DNA of 64,000 nucleotides from Pseudomonadota bacterium. Lineage in GTDB: Bacteria > Desulfobacterota > Desulfovibrionia > Desulfovibrionales > Desulfovibrionaceae. The stretch covers positions 24,836 to 88,835 of the forward strand of contig JAEYOJ010000034.1 of the NCBI GenBank assembly GCA_023411815.1, written 5' to 3'. The notes below the pieces were generated by a model, which did not search any database, had not been told where the DNA came from, and saw nothing but the letters and a program-made list of their open reading frames with translations. Made by a program: the position numbers and the translations under genes. Of this stretch, positions 16,968-25,861 are shown one piece after another. Within the stretch, counting starts at the first letter, position 1. Each line of letters starts with the position of its first letter.

Positions 16968-17918
16968 ATGAAAAAGATCCTCGCCGCGGACATCGGAGGG
17001 ACCAACAGCCGCTTCGCCTCCTTCGCCACCGATGGCCTTAGCCTGGTTCTGGAAGACACGCTGCGGCTGCCCACCGGGCGGTTCGGATCGTTCCTGGAAC
17101 TGGTGGAGGCCCTGGAGAGCGAGGGCTTCGCGGCCTCCCCGCGGCGCAGCGACATGACGGTCATCGCCGTGGCCGGCGCGGTGCGCGAACGGGTCTACGC
17201 CAGGCCGGCCAACATCCCGTGGGAAATCGACTTCACCCACGGCCGGGACATGTTCGGCGAGGGCGGCTATTTTCTCATCAACGATTTTGTGGCCCAGGCC
17301 TTCGGCTGCCGGACGGACGCGGCGGCCGAAGCGCGGGAGGTCAAGCCCGGAACGCCACAGGATGACGCGGCTCTGGCCGCCGTGGGCGCGGGCACGGGCC
17401 TCGGCCATTGCGCGCTGCTGCCCGATCTCTGTGGCGGGTATATCGCCGCGCCGTCCGAGGCGGGCCATGCCTCCTTCGCCTTCAGGGGTGCGGACGAACA
17501 GGAGTACGAGCGCTTCGTGCTGGACAGGACCGGCAAGCCTTACGCCTACGGCGACCTCGTGGTCACCGGCCTCGGCCTGTCGCTCGTGCACGCCTTCCTG
17601 ACCGGCGAGGATTTGGACCCGGCCGGGGTCTCGGCCCGGCTGACGGACGACTGCGCCACCACGGCCTGGTTCGCGCGCTTCTACGGCCGGGCCTGCCGCA
17701 ACTACGCCCTGAGCGTCCTGGCCATGCGCGGGGTCTATGTGGTCGGCGGCGTGGCGGCCAAGAATCCCATGCTGGTCATGCATCCTAACTTCAACCAGGA
17801 GTTCGTCGAATCGCCGAACTACGGCTGGCTGCTGCAGAAAATCCCGGTCTACCTGAACGACAACGAGGACAGCGGGTTGTGGGGGGCGGGTTTTTACGGC
17901 CTGCTGAACCTGCGCTGA
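16968..17918 (+). CDS. glk: Glucokinase
   Basis: The 316-residue product phosphorylates glucose with ATP in the cytoplasm. It shows the phosphate loop LAADIGGTNSRF (residues 5-16), the catalytic Asp in INDFVAQAFG near 106, AVGAGTGLGHC near 138, a sugar-binding EAGHASFAF near 166, and GGVAAKN near 262. This is the bacterial Glk (Pfam glucokinase) type rather than a ROK kinase. No strong ribosome site is visible in the 45 bases before ATG. It is monocistronic and divergent from the MoeA-PBP gene. Confidence 0.92.
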   Translation: MKKILAADIGGTNSRFASFATDGLSLVLEDTLRLPTGRFGSFLELVEALESEGFAASPRRSDMTVIAVAGAVRERVYARPANIPWEIDFTHGRDMFGEGGYFLINDFVAQAFGCRTDAAAEAREVKPGTPQDDAALAAVGAGTGLGHCALLPDLCGGYIAAPSEAGHASFAFRGADEQEYERFVLDRTGKPYAYGDLVVTGLGLSLVHAFLTGEDLDPAGVSARLTDDCATTAWFARFYGRACRNYALSVLAMRGVYVVGGVAAKNPMLVMHPNFNQEFVESPNYGWLLQKIPVYLNDNEDSGLWGAGFYGLLNLR

Positions 17919-18261
17919 CAAGCCCTTGCGGGGAGCCGTCGCGGGCCGGCAAGCGCGGAGTGGCATGCGGGCTGTCCGTGAGGACAAGTTGCGCTTGCTC
18001 GAAGACCGCGAAGCCTATAAGAATGGGCTGTCGTTCCGATCATCATCCACGGCTTTGTCGTCGATTTTGCGTAGACGGCCTGCGAATGGCCATGCGAATG
18101 TGCATGGATCGTTCTTCAAGTGATAATTTCCGCACACTTGGCGGCGTGTAGCGCGCGAGCTGTCGCTGGCACGTTGCCTCCCATATCAATGAATTTGGAA
18201 CGCATTCTGCATTGCCCACGCGAGGAAGTGTGAGCAAGCCCTTAAAATGCAATAAGAGCCG
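17919..18261. other. Intergenic region between glk and the HDOD gene
   Basis: In these 343 bases I see no gene, terminator with a T-run or repeat copy. The HDOD promoter must lie here, but no convincing boxes were recognised. Confidence 0.45.
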
Positions 18262-19512
18262 ATGACAAAGTTATCCTTGGACCAACTGCGACCGGGCATG
18301 AGACTCGCCGACGACCTGCAATCCGACATGGGCCGGTTTCTGCTGGCCAAGGGCACCGAGTTGGACGAAAGCCATATGCGCATCATGCGCATATGGGGCG
18401 TGACCGCCGTCGAGGTGGAAAGCGAGAAGATGGAGGAACACGCCCCGGAAGCGCCTCCCGCCGCCCTGGCTTCGGCCCAGGAGATCATGCGCCAGCGGCT
18501 TCGGCTCAACGACCTCGAATACCCGGCCGTCAAGGAGCTGTTCAGGCTCAGCTCCGCGCGCCTGGCCCAGGGTGTCGCCCGGAACCCCGGCAAGACCAAG
18601 GACATATTCTCCGGCCGGCCCTCGGGCTCGGCTTCCGGGGCCCTGGAAAGGCTGGAAGGCAAGTTCCGAACCACGCCCGAGGCCGTCCTGGGCAGCGGGG
18701 ATGTGACCCTGGCGTCCCTGCCCGCCTTCCTGTCCGAGCTTGTGGACATCATCAACAATCCACGCTGCTCCGCGCTGGAGATCGCCCGCGTGGTGGAGAG
18801 GGACACCACGCTCACGGCCAGGCTCCTGCGCATAGTCAACAGCCCTTTCTACGGATACCCATCCAAGGTCGACACCATCTCGCGCGCGGTGACCGTCATC
18901 GGCAGCCGGCAGCTCACCACATTGGCCATGGGCGTCGCCGCCATCCATTCGTTCCAGGGCATTCCCGAGGACCTGGTGGACATGCGCGACTTCTGGCGGC
19001 ACAGCCTCATGTGCGGCTTCGCCTGCCGCATCCTGGCCAGCTACACCAACACGCCCAATTCCGAGCGCTTCTTCGTCGCGGGCCTTCTGCACGACATCGG
19101 CCGCCTGGCCATGTACAAGAACCGGCCCAAGGAATCGGCCGAAGCGCTGGCCACGGCCCAAGCCCTGCGCGAGTCCGGCGAGCGGGTGGAGCGCAAGCTG
19201 TTCGGTTTCGACCACGGCGCCCTGGGCGGCCATCTGCTCAAGACCTGGAACTTCCCGCTGGTGCTCGAGAATTCCGTCCGCTATCACCATGCGCCCATGG
19301 GCAGCCCGAGCTTCCGCGAAACGGCCATGGTGCATTTTTCGGATGTGCTGGCCTGGGCCCTGGACCAGGACGGGCTGGAAACGGTCGTGCCTCCACTCAA
19401 CGCCACGGTCTGGGAGTCCCTGGGACTCCCCGCCGTCTCTTTGTCGGCGGTAGTGGAGCAGCTGGAGTTTTTGTACAATCAAACAGCCCGGTACTTCCTC
19501 GGCGATGAATAG
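18262..19512 (+). CDS. HDOD-domain signalling protein
   Basis: The 416-residue protein has an N-terminal region (SLDQLRPGMRLADDL, residues 5-19) like those seen before HD-type output domains, then an HDOD domain from about 150 to 360 (LPAFLSELVDIINNP, DTTLTARLLRIVNSPFYG, HDIGRLAM near 281, FGFDHGALGGHLLKTW). HDOD proteins lack reliable c-di-GMP hydrolase residues and usually act as regulatory partners of kinases. Its last 8 bases overlap the next gene, a histidine-kinase-like protein, so the two are almost certainly made together. The ribosome site is weak (TAAGAG). Confidence 0.9.
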   Translation: MTKLSLDQLRPGMRLADDLQSDMGRFLLAKGTELDESHMRIMRIWGVTAVEVESEKMEEHAPEAPPAALASAQEIMRQRLRLNDLEYPAVKELFRLSSARLAQGVARNPGKTKDIFSGRPSGSASGALERLEGKFRTTPEAVLGSGDVTLASLPAFLSELVDIINNPRCSALEIARVVERDTTLTARLLRIVNSPFYGYPSKVDTISRAVTVIGSRQLTTLAMGVAAIHSFQGIPEDLVDMRDFWRHSLMCGFACRILASYTNTPNSERFFVAGLLHDIGRLAMYKNRPKESAEALATAQALRESGERVERKLFGFDHGALGGHLLKTWNFPLVLENSVRYHHAPMGSPSFRETAMVHFSDVLAWALDQDGLETVVPPLNATVWESLGLPAVSLSAVVEQLEFLYNQTARYFLGDE

Positions 19513-20860
19513 CACCAAGGAACTCAAGCACCACGTGCGTCAGCTCGAAGCCAGGGTGGAGTTCCTGGAAGAGCAGAAGCGCTTCACCCTCGACCTGCTA
19601 GAGGCCGCCTCCTCTCTGGGCGACTTCCAGACTTCCCTGGGCAGGCTGCAGGACCCGTCCGTCATTCTTCAGGAAACCGCCAGCCGCATCCAGCAGCTCT
19701 TGCCCATGCGCAGGCAGGCCATCTACCTGGTGGACGAGCGCGACTCGGACTTCAAGCCCGCCTTCTGCTCTCCCGCCGATGAAAGCGGCTTCATGGACGA
19801 GAACCTGTCCCACCTCATCGAAAAGGGCATCTTCGCCTGGGCCCTGCGCGAGAAGCGACCCGTGTTCATCAGCGGCAAGGACGGCGTCAGCCGCTTCGTG
19901 CTGCACGCCCTGGCCACCAGCTCGCGCGTGCGCGGCATGTTCCTGGGCGTGCTCTCGGACAAGCCCGGCGAGGTCTACGACTACTCCCTGGCTCTCCTGT
20001 CCATCCTGCTGGCCAACAGCGCCAACGCCCTGGAGAGCTTCGAGTTGTACAAGTGGATCAACAAGATCAACCAGGACTTGGAGCAGAAGGTCAGGGCTCT
20101 GGCCGCTTCGGAGCAGGAACTCAAGCGGCACCGCTATCATCTGCAGGAGATCGCTGGCGAGCGCACGGCCGAACTCAACAAGGTCGTGGACAGACTCAAG
20201 GACTCGGTGCGCGAGAAGGACCTCCTGCTCAGGGCGGCGCAGGACAGGGTCCAGGGCAACTTGCAGACCGTCATGGGCTTGCTCGGCCTGCAATCCGAAC
20301 GCGCAAGCGAGGACTCCGTGCGCGAGGCCCTGGATGAGTCCCGGTCGCGCGTCCGCTCCCTGGCACTCATCCACGAGAGCCTGTATCTTCCGGGAAACGT
20401 CTTCAACGTCGAAATGCAGCCGTTCCTGGCCAGCCTGACGCAGAACCTGCTGAACTCCCTGGCCCCGGGGCGCGGCGGGATAGATCTCGGTCTGGACGTC
20501 CACATCGCCTCCCTGAGCATCGACCAGGCCGTATCCTGCGGTCTTATCGTCAACGAACTGCTCGCCAACTGCCTCGGGCATGCCTTCCCTGGAGGAAGGC
20601 CGGGGCGCATAGGTGTGGGGTTCCGTCTGGAGGGCGGGGAGTGTCGCCTTTTCGTTGAGGACGACGGCGTCGGGCTTCCCCCCGGCTCCGAGGACCGCCA
20701 GCCGCAATCGCTCGGCCTCCAATACGTGCGGAGCCTGGCGGCCCAGCTTGGCGGCCGCCTGGACTTCACCCGCCTCGATCCCGGCACGCGTGTCAGTGTG
20801 TCGTTCATTCCTTTCGGCAGCCAAGCCGGGCTGCTTTCCGTGCCGGGCGAGCCGGCCTGA
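19505..20860 (+). CDS. GAF/HATPase protein derived from a HisKA_2 kinase, phosphoacceptor His missing
   Basis: The 451-residue protein has an N-terminal coiled coil (1-35), a GAF-like domain (about 40-180), a second coiled coil (185-240), a HisKA_2-like dimerisation region (238-295) and a C-terminal HATPase with N-box IVNELLANCLGHAFPGG (348-364), G1 VEDDGVGLPPG and SLGLQYVRSLAAQLGG. Kinases of this family have HHRVKNNLQ; here the block is AQDRVQGNLQ (245-254), with Q246 and D247 where the histidines belong. It cannot autophosphorylate in the usual way. The overlapping HDOD gene suggests a signalling pair that works by binding or an ATP-dependent conformational switch. Confidence 0.88.
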   Translation: MNSTKELKHHVRQLEARVEFLEEQKRFTLDLLEAASSLGDFQTSLGRLQDPSVILQETASRIQQLLPMRRQAIYLVDERDSDFKPAFCSPADESGFMDENLSHLIEKGIFAWALREKRPVFISGKDGVSRFVLHALATSSRVRGMFLGVLSDKPGEVYDYSLALLSILLANSANALESFELYKWINKINQDLEQKVRALAASEQELKRHRYHLQEIAGERTAELNKVVDRLKDSVREKDLLLRAAQDRVQGNLQTVMGLLGLQSERASEDSVREALDESRSRVRSLALIHESLYLPGNVFNVEMQPFLASLTQNLLNSLAPGRGGIDLGLDVHIASLSIDQAVSCGLIVNELLANCLGHAFPGGRPGRIGVGFRLEGGECRLFVEDDGVGLPPGSEDRQPQSLGLQYVRSLAAQLGGRLDFTRLDPGTRVSVSFIPFGSQAGLLSVPGEPA

Positions 20861-20877
20861 GCAGGCAGCCCGGTATC

Positions 20878-20893
20878 GCGCGCCATGGCGCGC
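20878..20893. promoter_or_regulatory. Perfect 16-bp palindrome before the tautomerase gene
   Basis: GCGCGCCATGGCGCGC reads the same on both strands and ends two bases before the AAGGAGG ribosome site. It could be an operator or a structure occluding translation initiation. Confidence 0.45.
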
Positions 20894-20907
20894 CCAAGGA
20901 GGCCCGC

Positions 20908-21111
20908 ATGCCCTACGTGAACATCAAGATCACCCGCGAAGGCGCCACGGCCGAGCAGAAGGCCGAGCTTATCAAGGGCGTCACCGAACTGTTGCGCGAC
21001 GTGCTGGGCAAGAACCCGGCCACGACAGTCGTGGTCATCGACGAGGTGGACAGGGACAACTGGGGCATCGGCGGCGAAACGGTCACCGTGCGCCGCAAGC
21101 AGGGACGATAA
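20908..21111 (+). CDS. 4-oxalocrotonate tautomerase family enzyme
   Basis: The 67-residue product starts MPYVNIKITREG; after Met removal Pro1 is the catalytic base, and an Arg near position 10 (ITREG) fits the family. The remaining FPVVVIDEV-like segment appears as TTVVVIDEVDRDNWGIGG. It is a small cytoplasmic hexameric tautomerase, substrate unknown. AAGGAGG is 7 bases before ATG. It lies 47 bases after the kinase-like gene and could be read from the same transcript. A dispersed repeat follows its stop. Confidence 0.9.
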   Translation: MPYVNIKITREGATAEQKAELIKGVTELLRDVLGKNPATTVVVIDEVDRDNWGIGGETVTVRRKQGR

Positions 21112-21124
21112 GCAAATTTCCTGA

Positions 21125-21197
21125 GAGCTGGGAAGGGCTTCGCCCTCCCCAGACCCCACCCACCAGGGCCGACGCGGCCCTGGACCCGCGCAATTCG
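21125..21197 (-). repeat. Dispersed two-hairpin repeat, copy b
   Basis: CTGGGAAGGGC/GCCCTCCCCAG (21128-21152) begins about 16 bases after the tautomerase stop. The distal block ends GGACCCGCGCAATTCG exactly as in copy a. Confidence 0.88.
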
Positions 21198-21225
21198 TTC
21201 GCGCAATGCTCCAGCTTCGACCGGT

Positions 21226-22518
21226 TCATGGCGCGGCCTTCGGCGGCTTATCCAGCAGGGTTACCGTCAGCAGGACCGGCGCTCCCGAGACCCGGCTGTT
21301 CAGGCGTTTCCGTAGATAGTCGCTGATCTCCCCGCGCAGGGCTTCTCTGTCCTTCCCGTTCAGGTTTTCGATCTTGGGCATTACCCAGGCTTGCGCCAGG
21401 ACAGCCGGGTCCTTGCCCAGGCCCGTCTGAAGAAAACGTGCCTGGGAATCCACCAGCAGCGCATCCCCGCGCTCCCGCATTGATTGATCCATGACATTCA
21501 GGGCCGTCTGGGCCTTGCTGCCGCCCTGGAAAGTCGGGTCCGTGCGTACCTGCAGGAATACGAGCCCGGCGAAGGCCATGGCCATGACGGCCAGCAGCAG
21601 GCCGAGCATTCCGCGCCGGCCCTGGGTGAAGCGGCTGGAGTGCGGGCGCACGCCGAACAGGGCGAAGACCAGGCCGCCAGCCACGTTGATGCCCGTGAGC
21701 TGGAGCAGGAGCTGGAACAAGCCCGTGGCCGCAAAGGGCCATTGGCCGAGGGCCGCGCCCATGCCCACCAGAGTGGCGGGCGGAGACAAAGACGCGGCCA
21801 CGAGCAGGCCAACGCCCGCGCCGGAGACGAGATTGTCGCCCTCGGTCTGCAGCAGGTTGATGGCTCCGGCCGCCCCCGCCACTACAGGCAGCACGAAGGC
21901 CACCATGGATACGCTGGCGACTTGCGACATGAGCTGCGTGGGCGTCTGCGGCCCTATGGCCAGACTCAGCAGCCAGGCCAGCAGAATGCTCGTGGCCAGG
22001 GACGCGAAATAGCGGCCCAGGCTGTGCAGGAACATCCTGCCGTCGCCGATGGCCGTGGCGATGGCGCCGTTCATGGCCGGCTGGGCAAAGGGGGCGATGA
22101 GCATGCCCGCCGTGAGCAGATACCAGGCGTTGGTGGTCAGGCCGATCCAGGTCACCGCGCCCGATGCCGCGGCATAGCCCAGAAAGCCCTTCCAGGAGCC
22201 GATGCTGCGCATGCTGCCGAGCACTACCTCCACCGGGCTGCGCAGCTCCACGTCGCGCACCTGGGCGGCGACCTTCTCCGTGGTCAGATTTATCGGAAGT
22301 ACGGGGTGCGGATTCAGGGTCACGCTGGCTTGGTTCATGTTTCCGAGCCGATCCAGCAGGTCTTCCACCTTGCCGTTGGACACGTGCAGCAGGATCAAAT
22401 CCTGGTCGTCGCCGTCCCGTGACTCCAGCAGGGCAATGTTCCGGCCGTCCAGGTCACGGGCCATGTCCAGGATCTTGCCGCCTTGTCCCCGGGGCACGTG
22501 CACGATGAGTTGCCGCAT
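21226..22518 (-). CDS. DUF389 family membrane protein
   Basis: The 430-residue protein has an N-terminal cytoplasmic domain (MRQLIVHVPRGQGGKILDMA, about 1-110), then six or more hydrophobic helices (about 125-330, including LTAGMLIAPFAQPAMNGAIAT and GVGLLVAASLSPPATLVGMG), and a C-terminal soluble part (340-430). This matches the DUF389 (TIGR00341/TIGR00271) group, whose transport role is not established. CAGGAGA precedes the ATG. It lies 80 bases downstream of the PAP2 gene on the same strand, so they may share a transcript. Confidence 0.85.
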   Translation of the reverse strand: MRQLIVHVPRGQGGKILDMARDLDGRNIALLESRDGDDQDLILLHVSNGKVEDLLDRLGNMNQASVTLNPHPVLPINLTTEKVAAQVRDVELRSPVEVVLGSMRSIGSWKGFLGYAAASGAVTWIGLTTNAWYLLTAGMLIAPFAQPAMNGAIATAIGDGRMFLHSLGRYFASLATSILLAWLLSLAIGPQTPTQLMSQVASVSMVAFVLPVVAGAAGAINLLQTEGDNLVSGAGVGLLVAASLSPPATLVGMGAALGQWPFAATGLFQLLLQLTGINVAGGLVFALFGVRPHSSRFTQGRRGMLGLLLAVMAMAFAGLVFLQVRTDPTFQGGSKAQTALNVMDQSMRERGDALLVDSQARFLQTGLGKDPAVLAQAWVMPKIENLNGKDREALRGEISDYLRKRLNSRVSGAPVLLTVTLLDKPPKAAP

Positions 22519-22598
22519 GGCTCTCTCCTGCGCGGTTATCGCAGTCTGTTATCCCCGTCTGAGAGCCTAGCCGGGCTCGCGCCGTTCCTGAGTGATTT

Positions 22599-23495
22599 TT
22601 ACGGCGCGCCGCGCTCACGCCGCGAGGGCAGCTCGGCCGCGGCCACGCCGACCAGGAGCCAGAACCCGCCCACGATGAGCCCGGCGGCCACGTCGCTCAG
22701 GAAGTGCACGCTCAGGAAGACCCGGCTGAAAGTGACCAGCAGGACGAGCACCGCGGTCCAGTAGCCGATTTCGAAACGCCGCGCGGAACTGGCGATGTCC
22801 CTGGCCAGGATATAGGCTATGAATCCGTAAACCGCGGCCGCTCCCGTGGCGTGACCGCTCGGGAAGGACGGGGAGAAGGCCTCCACGCCCAGGACGAACT
22901 CCGGGCGCGGCTTGGCGATGGCGTACTTGCCCGCCCAGGTCGTGATCTGCGAGCCCGTGATGCACAGCCACAAGGGCAGCACGTATACCACGCGGCGATA
23001 GGCGAACAGGAAGCCCGTGGCCACGATGGACACGGCGGTCAGGGTCTCGGTGGAACCCAGGTTCGTGATCCAGGTGAACACGAGCACGGTCGTCGGGGAG
23101 CGCCAGGGCGCCAGAACCTTGTCCACGGCCCGGTCCGTGGCCACGATCTCGTCCGCTTCCAACACCTCGTCCAGAAGCTCCAGGGAGAGCCCGGCGATGT
23201 AGGCCGCGGCCAGGATCAGCAGCGTGAGCGGCAGGCCGCTGAAGCGCCGGGGGGTGAGGCGGGCGTCGAGAAAGCCCATGAACCTTGGGTAGCGCTGGCG
23301 CAGTTCGTCCAGGAAACCTTCGGGGCGCTCCCAGACTCCGTGTTTGGACACCCGGTTGTAGTTGCGCCGGGCCGTTTCCCACAGTAGCCGGCCGGCGTGC
23401 AGCACGACGAAGCGCAGCAGTATGAACAGGCCCAGCAGGAGGAGCAGGGAAGCCCATCCGCCCAGCCTGGCGGCAAGCTCATTCAGTATGTGCAT
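22599..23495 (-). CDS. PAP2-family membrane phosphatase
   Basis: The 298-residue protein has several transmembrane helices and the three PAP2 motifs: KYAIAKPRP (near 190), PSFPSGHATG (near 213) and SRVFLSVHFLSD (near 262). It dephosphorylates a lipid phosphate such as undecaprenyl pyrophosphate or phosphatidic acid at the membrane. A long hydrophilic segment (about 30-80) sits between the first and second helix. The start at 23495 has GGGGGA 11 bases upstream. DUF389 follows on the same strand. Confidence 0.88.
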   Translation of the reverse strand: MHILNELAARLGGWASLLLLLGLFILLRFVVLHAGRLLWETARRNYNRVSKHGVWERPEGFLDELRQRYPRFMGFLDARLTPRRFSGLPLTLLILAAAYIAGLSLELLDEVLEADEIVATDRAVDKVLAPWRSPTTVLVFTWITNLGSTETLTAVSIVATGFLFAYRRVVYVLPLWLCITGSQITTWAGKYAIAKPRPEFVLGVEAFSPSFPSGHATGAAAVYGFIAYILARDIASSARRFEIGYWTAVLVLLVTFSRVFLSVHFLSDVAAGLIVGGFWLLVGVAAAELPSRRERGAP

Positions 23496-23686
23496 GCGGG
23501 TAGCTTCCCCCTGGTTGCAGAAAGCACCGGACCTTCATTGGTGGAATTGCCGCGAGTGCGATGACCATATGGAAACATGCAGGTACCGTACGGCAAGAAA
23601 GCCCGGAGAAACAGGCCCCAAGAGCATTTCGGGCCGATAGGTCGCGGCGTGTGGTCTGTTGCCTGACATTTGGTCCGGAGTCGGTC

Positions 23687-23726
23687 CGCGCGGAAACCCC
23701 ATCCCGAGGGATGGAGCATCCGCGCG
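23687..23726 (-). terminator. Two-tier hairpin after the alcohol dehydrogenase
   Basis: CGCGCGGA (23687-23694) pairs with TCCGCGCG (23719-23726), enclosing an inner CCATCC/GGATGG stem (23699-23714). It lies 10 bases after the dehydrogenase stop and has no T-run, so termination is likely but not certain. Confidence 0.5.
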
Positions 23727-23735
23727 CGGGCTTCC

Positions 23736-24908
23736 TTACGGCTTGAGCACGACCTTGGTGTGGCAATCTTCCTTTTCCCGGAACTTGCGGTAGGCGATGG
23801 GCGCGTCCTCCAGCCGGATGCGGTGCGAAATGATCGCGGCCGGGTCGATCTCGCCCCTTTGGATGCGTTCGAGCAGCGGGCGCAGGTATTTGTGCACGTG
23901 CGTCTGGCCCATCTTGAAGGTGAGGCCCTTGGCGAAGGCCGAACCCATGGGGAGCTTGTCGACAAACTGGGAATACACGCCGGGGATGGAAACGGTGCCG
24001 CCCTTGCGGCAGGCCTGGATGGCCTGGCGCAGGACGTAGGGGCGGTCCGTTTCCAGGCGCAACGTCTGCTTAACCTTGTCGTACACGATGCCGAGGCCGG
24101 TGCCGTGCGCCTCCAAGCCCACGGCGTCGATGCAGGCATCCGGCCCGCGGCCGCCGGTGCGCTGCTTCAATCCCTCGACGACATCCTCGTCCTCCTCGTA
24201 GTTCAGGGTCTCCGCTCCGCCGAAGCTCTCGGCCAGGCGCAGCCGCTCGGGGATGCGGTCGATGGCGATGACGTGCTCCGCGCCCAGCATGTAGGCGCTT
24301 TTTATGGCGAACAGGCCCACGGGCCCGCAGCCCCAGACGGCCACGATGTCGCCGGGTTGTATGCCGCAGTGCTCGGCGGCCTGGTAGCCGGTGGGGAAGA
24401 TGTCGGACAAGAAGAGCACCTTCTCGTCCGGGAGTTCGGCGGGAATCTTCACGTGCCCGACATCGGCGAAGGGCACGCGCACGTACTCGGCCTGGCCGCC
24501 GGCATAGCCGCCCAGAAGGTGCGAGTATCCGTAGATCGCCGCGCCCGCGAAGCCGTACATGGCCTCGGCCATCCAGGCGTTGGGGTTGGTGTTGTCGCAC
24601 AGGGACCACATATCCTTCCGGCAGAAGTAGCAGCGGCCGCAGGAGATGGGGAAGGGCACGACCACGCGGTCGCCCTTCTTGAGGTTGCGCACCTCCCTGC
24701 CGACTTCCACGACTTCGCCCATGAACTCGTGCCCGAGTATGTCGCCCTTCTCCATGGTCGGCATGTAGCCGTCGTAGAGGTGCAGGTCGGAGCCACAGAT
24801 GGCCGCGAGGGATACCTTGAGGATGGCGTCGTGCGGATTGAGGATCTTGGGGTCGGGCACGTTCTCCACCCGCACGTCGCCCTTGCCGAACCAGCAGACT
24901 GCTTTCAT
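23736..24908 (-). CDS. Zinc-dependent alcohol dehydrogenase (formaldehyde-dehydrogenase-like MDR)
   Basis: The 390-residue medium-chain dehydrogenase has the catalytic zinc site C38 (ICGSDLH) and GHEFMGEV, a structural zinc loop with CGRCYFCRKDMWSLC (near 90-104), and the nucleotide fold VWGCGPVGLFAIKSA (near 190). The insertion around AMYGFAGAAIYGYSHLLGGYAGGQAEYV resembles glutathione-independent formaldehyde dehydrogenases. The exact alcohol or aldehyde is unknown. AAAGGAG precedes ATG by 8 bases. It is 24 bases downstream of the SRPBCC gene and probably in one operon with it. Confidence 0.9.
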   Translation of the reverse strand: MKAVCWFGKGDVRVENVPDPKILNPHDAILKVSLAAICGSDLHLYDGYMPTMEKGDILGHEFMGEVVEVGREVRNLKKGDRVVVPFPISCGRCYFCRKDMWSLCDNTNPNAWMAEAMYGFAGAAIYGYSHLLGGYAGGQAEYVRVPFADVGHVKIPAELPDEKVLFLSDIFPTGYQAAEHCGIQPGDIVAVWGCGPVGLFAIKSAYMLGAEHVIAIDRIPERLRLAESFGGAETLNYEEDEDVVEGLKQRTGGRGPDACIDAVGLEAHGTGLGIVYDKVKQTLRLETDRPYVLRQAIQACRKGGTVSIPGVYSQFVDKLPMGSAFAKGLTFKMGQTHVHKYLRPLLERIQRGEIDPAAIISHRIRLEDAPIAYRKFREKEDCHTKVVLKP

Positions 24909-24932
24909 GGCGTCGCTCCTTTGCGGTGCGGC

Positions 24933-25427
24933 CTAACCGTGGGGCTGGCCGTTGATGGTGGGAATCTCGCCGGTCTCCAGGAGCTGCTTGAAGCGCCGCA
25001 GGTCCTCCCTGGCCATCTGCGAGGGATTGTCGCCGAAGAGCTTGGCGAAGGCCGCGCCCATCTCGCCGGCCGGCGGGTCGTACATGAGGACCACCTGGAC
25101 TTCCGTGCCGCGCCCGCCGGGCGCGTCCTTGAAGAGCACCAGGCCGCCGCCGATCATGTCCGAGCCTCGGACCGGCTCCCACTCGATGCGCTCGTTCTCG
25201 ACCTCCTTCACGATGGCCGCGTCCCATTCGAGCGTTTTGCCCGCCGGGCCCTTGGCCACCCAGTGTGAATGCTTGTCGTCCTGCACGGTCACGGACTCGA
25301 TGTGCTCCATGAAGGTCAGGTTGGCCAAGTCCCGCCAGAAGCGGTAGATCTCCGCCCTGGGCTTGCCCACCGTCACGGTGCGCTGGGCGGTGATGCCCTT
25401 GAACATCGCGTGTCGCTCTCCCGCCAT
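24933..25427 (-). CDS. SRPBCC-fold (polyketide cyclase/START-like) protein
   Basis: The 164-residue product has the SRPBCC pattern: AQRTVTVGKPRAEIYRFWRD near the N terminus, then HIESVTVQDDKHSHWVAKGP, WDAAIVKEVENERIEW and a C-terminal helix with FAKLFGDNPSQMAREDLRRF. The fold holds a hydrophobic ligand; no catalytic set is evident. ATG 25427 follows AAGGAG by 7 bases; ATG 25406 (MFKG) is an alternative with its own GGGAG. Its coupling with a zinc dehydrogenase suggests a shared detoxification or stress role, an inference from position only. Confidence 0.82.
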   Translation of the reverse strand: MAGERHAMFKGITAQRTVTVGKPRAEIYRFWRDLANLTFMEHIESVTVQDDKHSHWVAKGPAGKTLEWDAAIVKEVENERIEWEPVRGSDMIGGGLVLFKDAPGGRGTEVQVVLMYDPPAGEMGAAFAKLFGDNPSQMAREDLRRFKQLLETGEIPTINGQPHG

Positions 25428-25861
25428 GCATGTCTCCTTTCCGGCGCTTTCGCCGGAGGCCTCGTGCCGGTCCGTGGAGTGCGCAGACGGCCGTGTCCGC
25501 AACGTCCCGGAATTCGGCCAAGGCCGTTGGTTGGATCGCCCGCCCCCGCGCATGCGCAAGCCTGTTCGTTTTTCCAGCCCCCCGCGAATCAAGGTGTTCC
25601 ATCATGGCACAGAAAGGCGCGAGCGCAAGTCTGAACGGTTGGAGAAACGGGAAAGCGGGCAGGCTCGGGCTGAGCCGAGAACGCGCCAGACAGGCGGGGC
25701 GGGGCGGATCGTACCCGATCAGACCGGGACGCACAGGCAGGCGTTGTTCAGTGGAAAGGATGGGGGTGCGCAAAGAGCGCCGTTCCCGCGCGGGAGGGGT
25801 CTGGAAGAGGAGCGAACCGCACAGGCGGGCGGCGTATGTCTGAGTTGATTGGCAAAGTGCC
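25428..25861. other. Intergenic region with one repeat copy
   Basis: In these 434 bases the only recognisable element is repeat copy h (25751-25834). The promoter for the SRPBCC-dehydrogenase pair should lie in 25428-25740, but no clear boxes were seen. Confidence 0.5.
25751..25834 (+). repeat. Dispersed two-hairpin repeat, copy h (diverged)
   Basis: GTGGAAAGGATGGGGGTGC, GAGCGCCGTTCCCGCGCGGG and GAAGAGGAGCG...GGCGGGCGGCG keep the order of blocks of copies d and e, but with several changes. It ends 27 bases from the stop of the glycosyltransferase-like gene. Confidence 0.65.
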
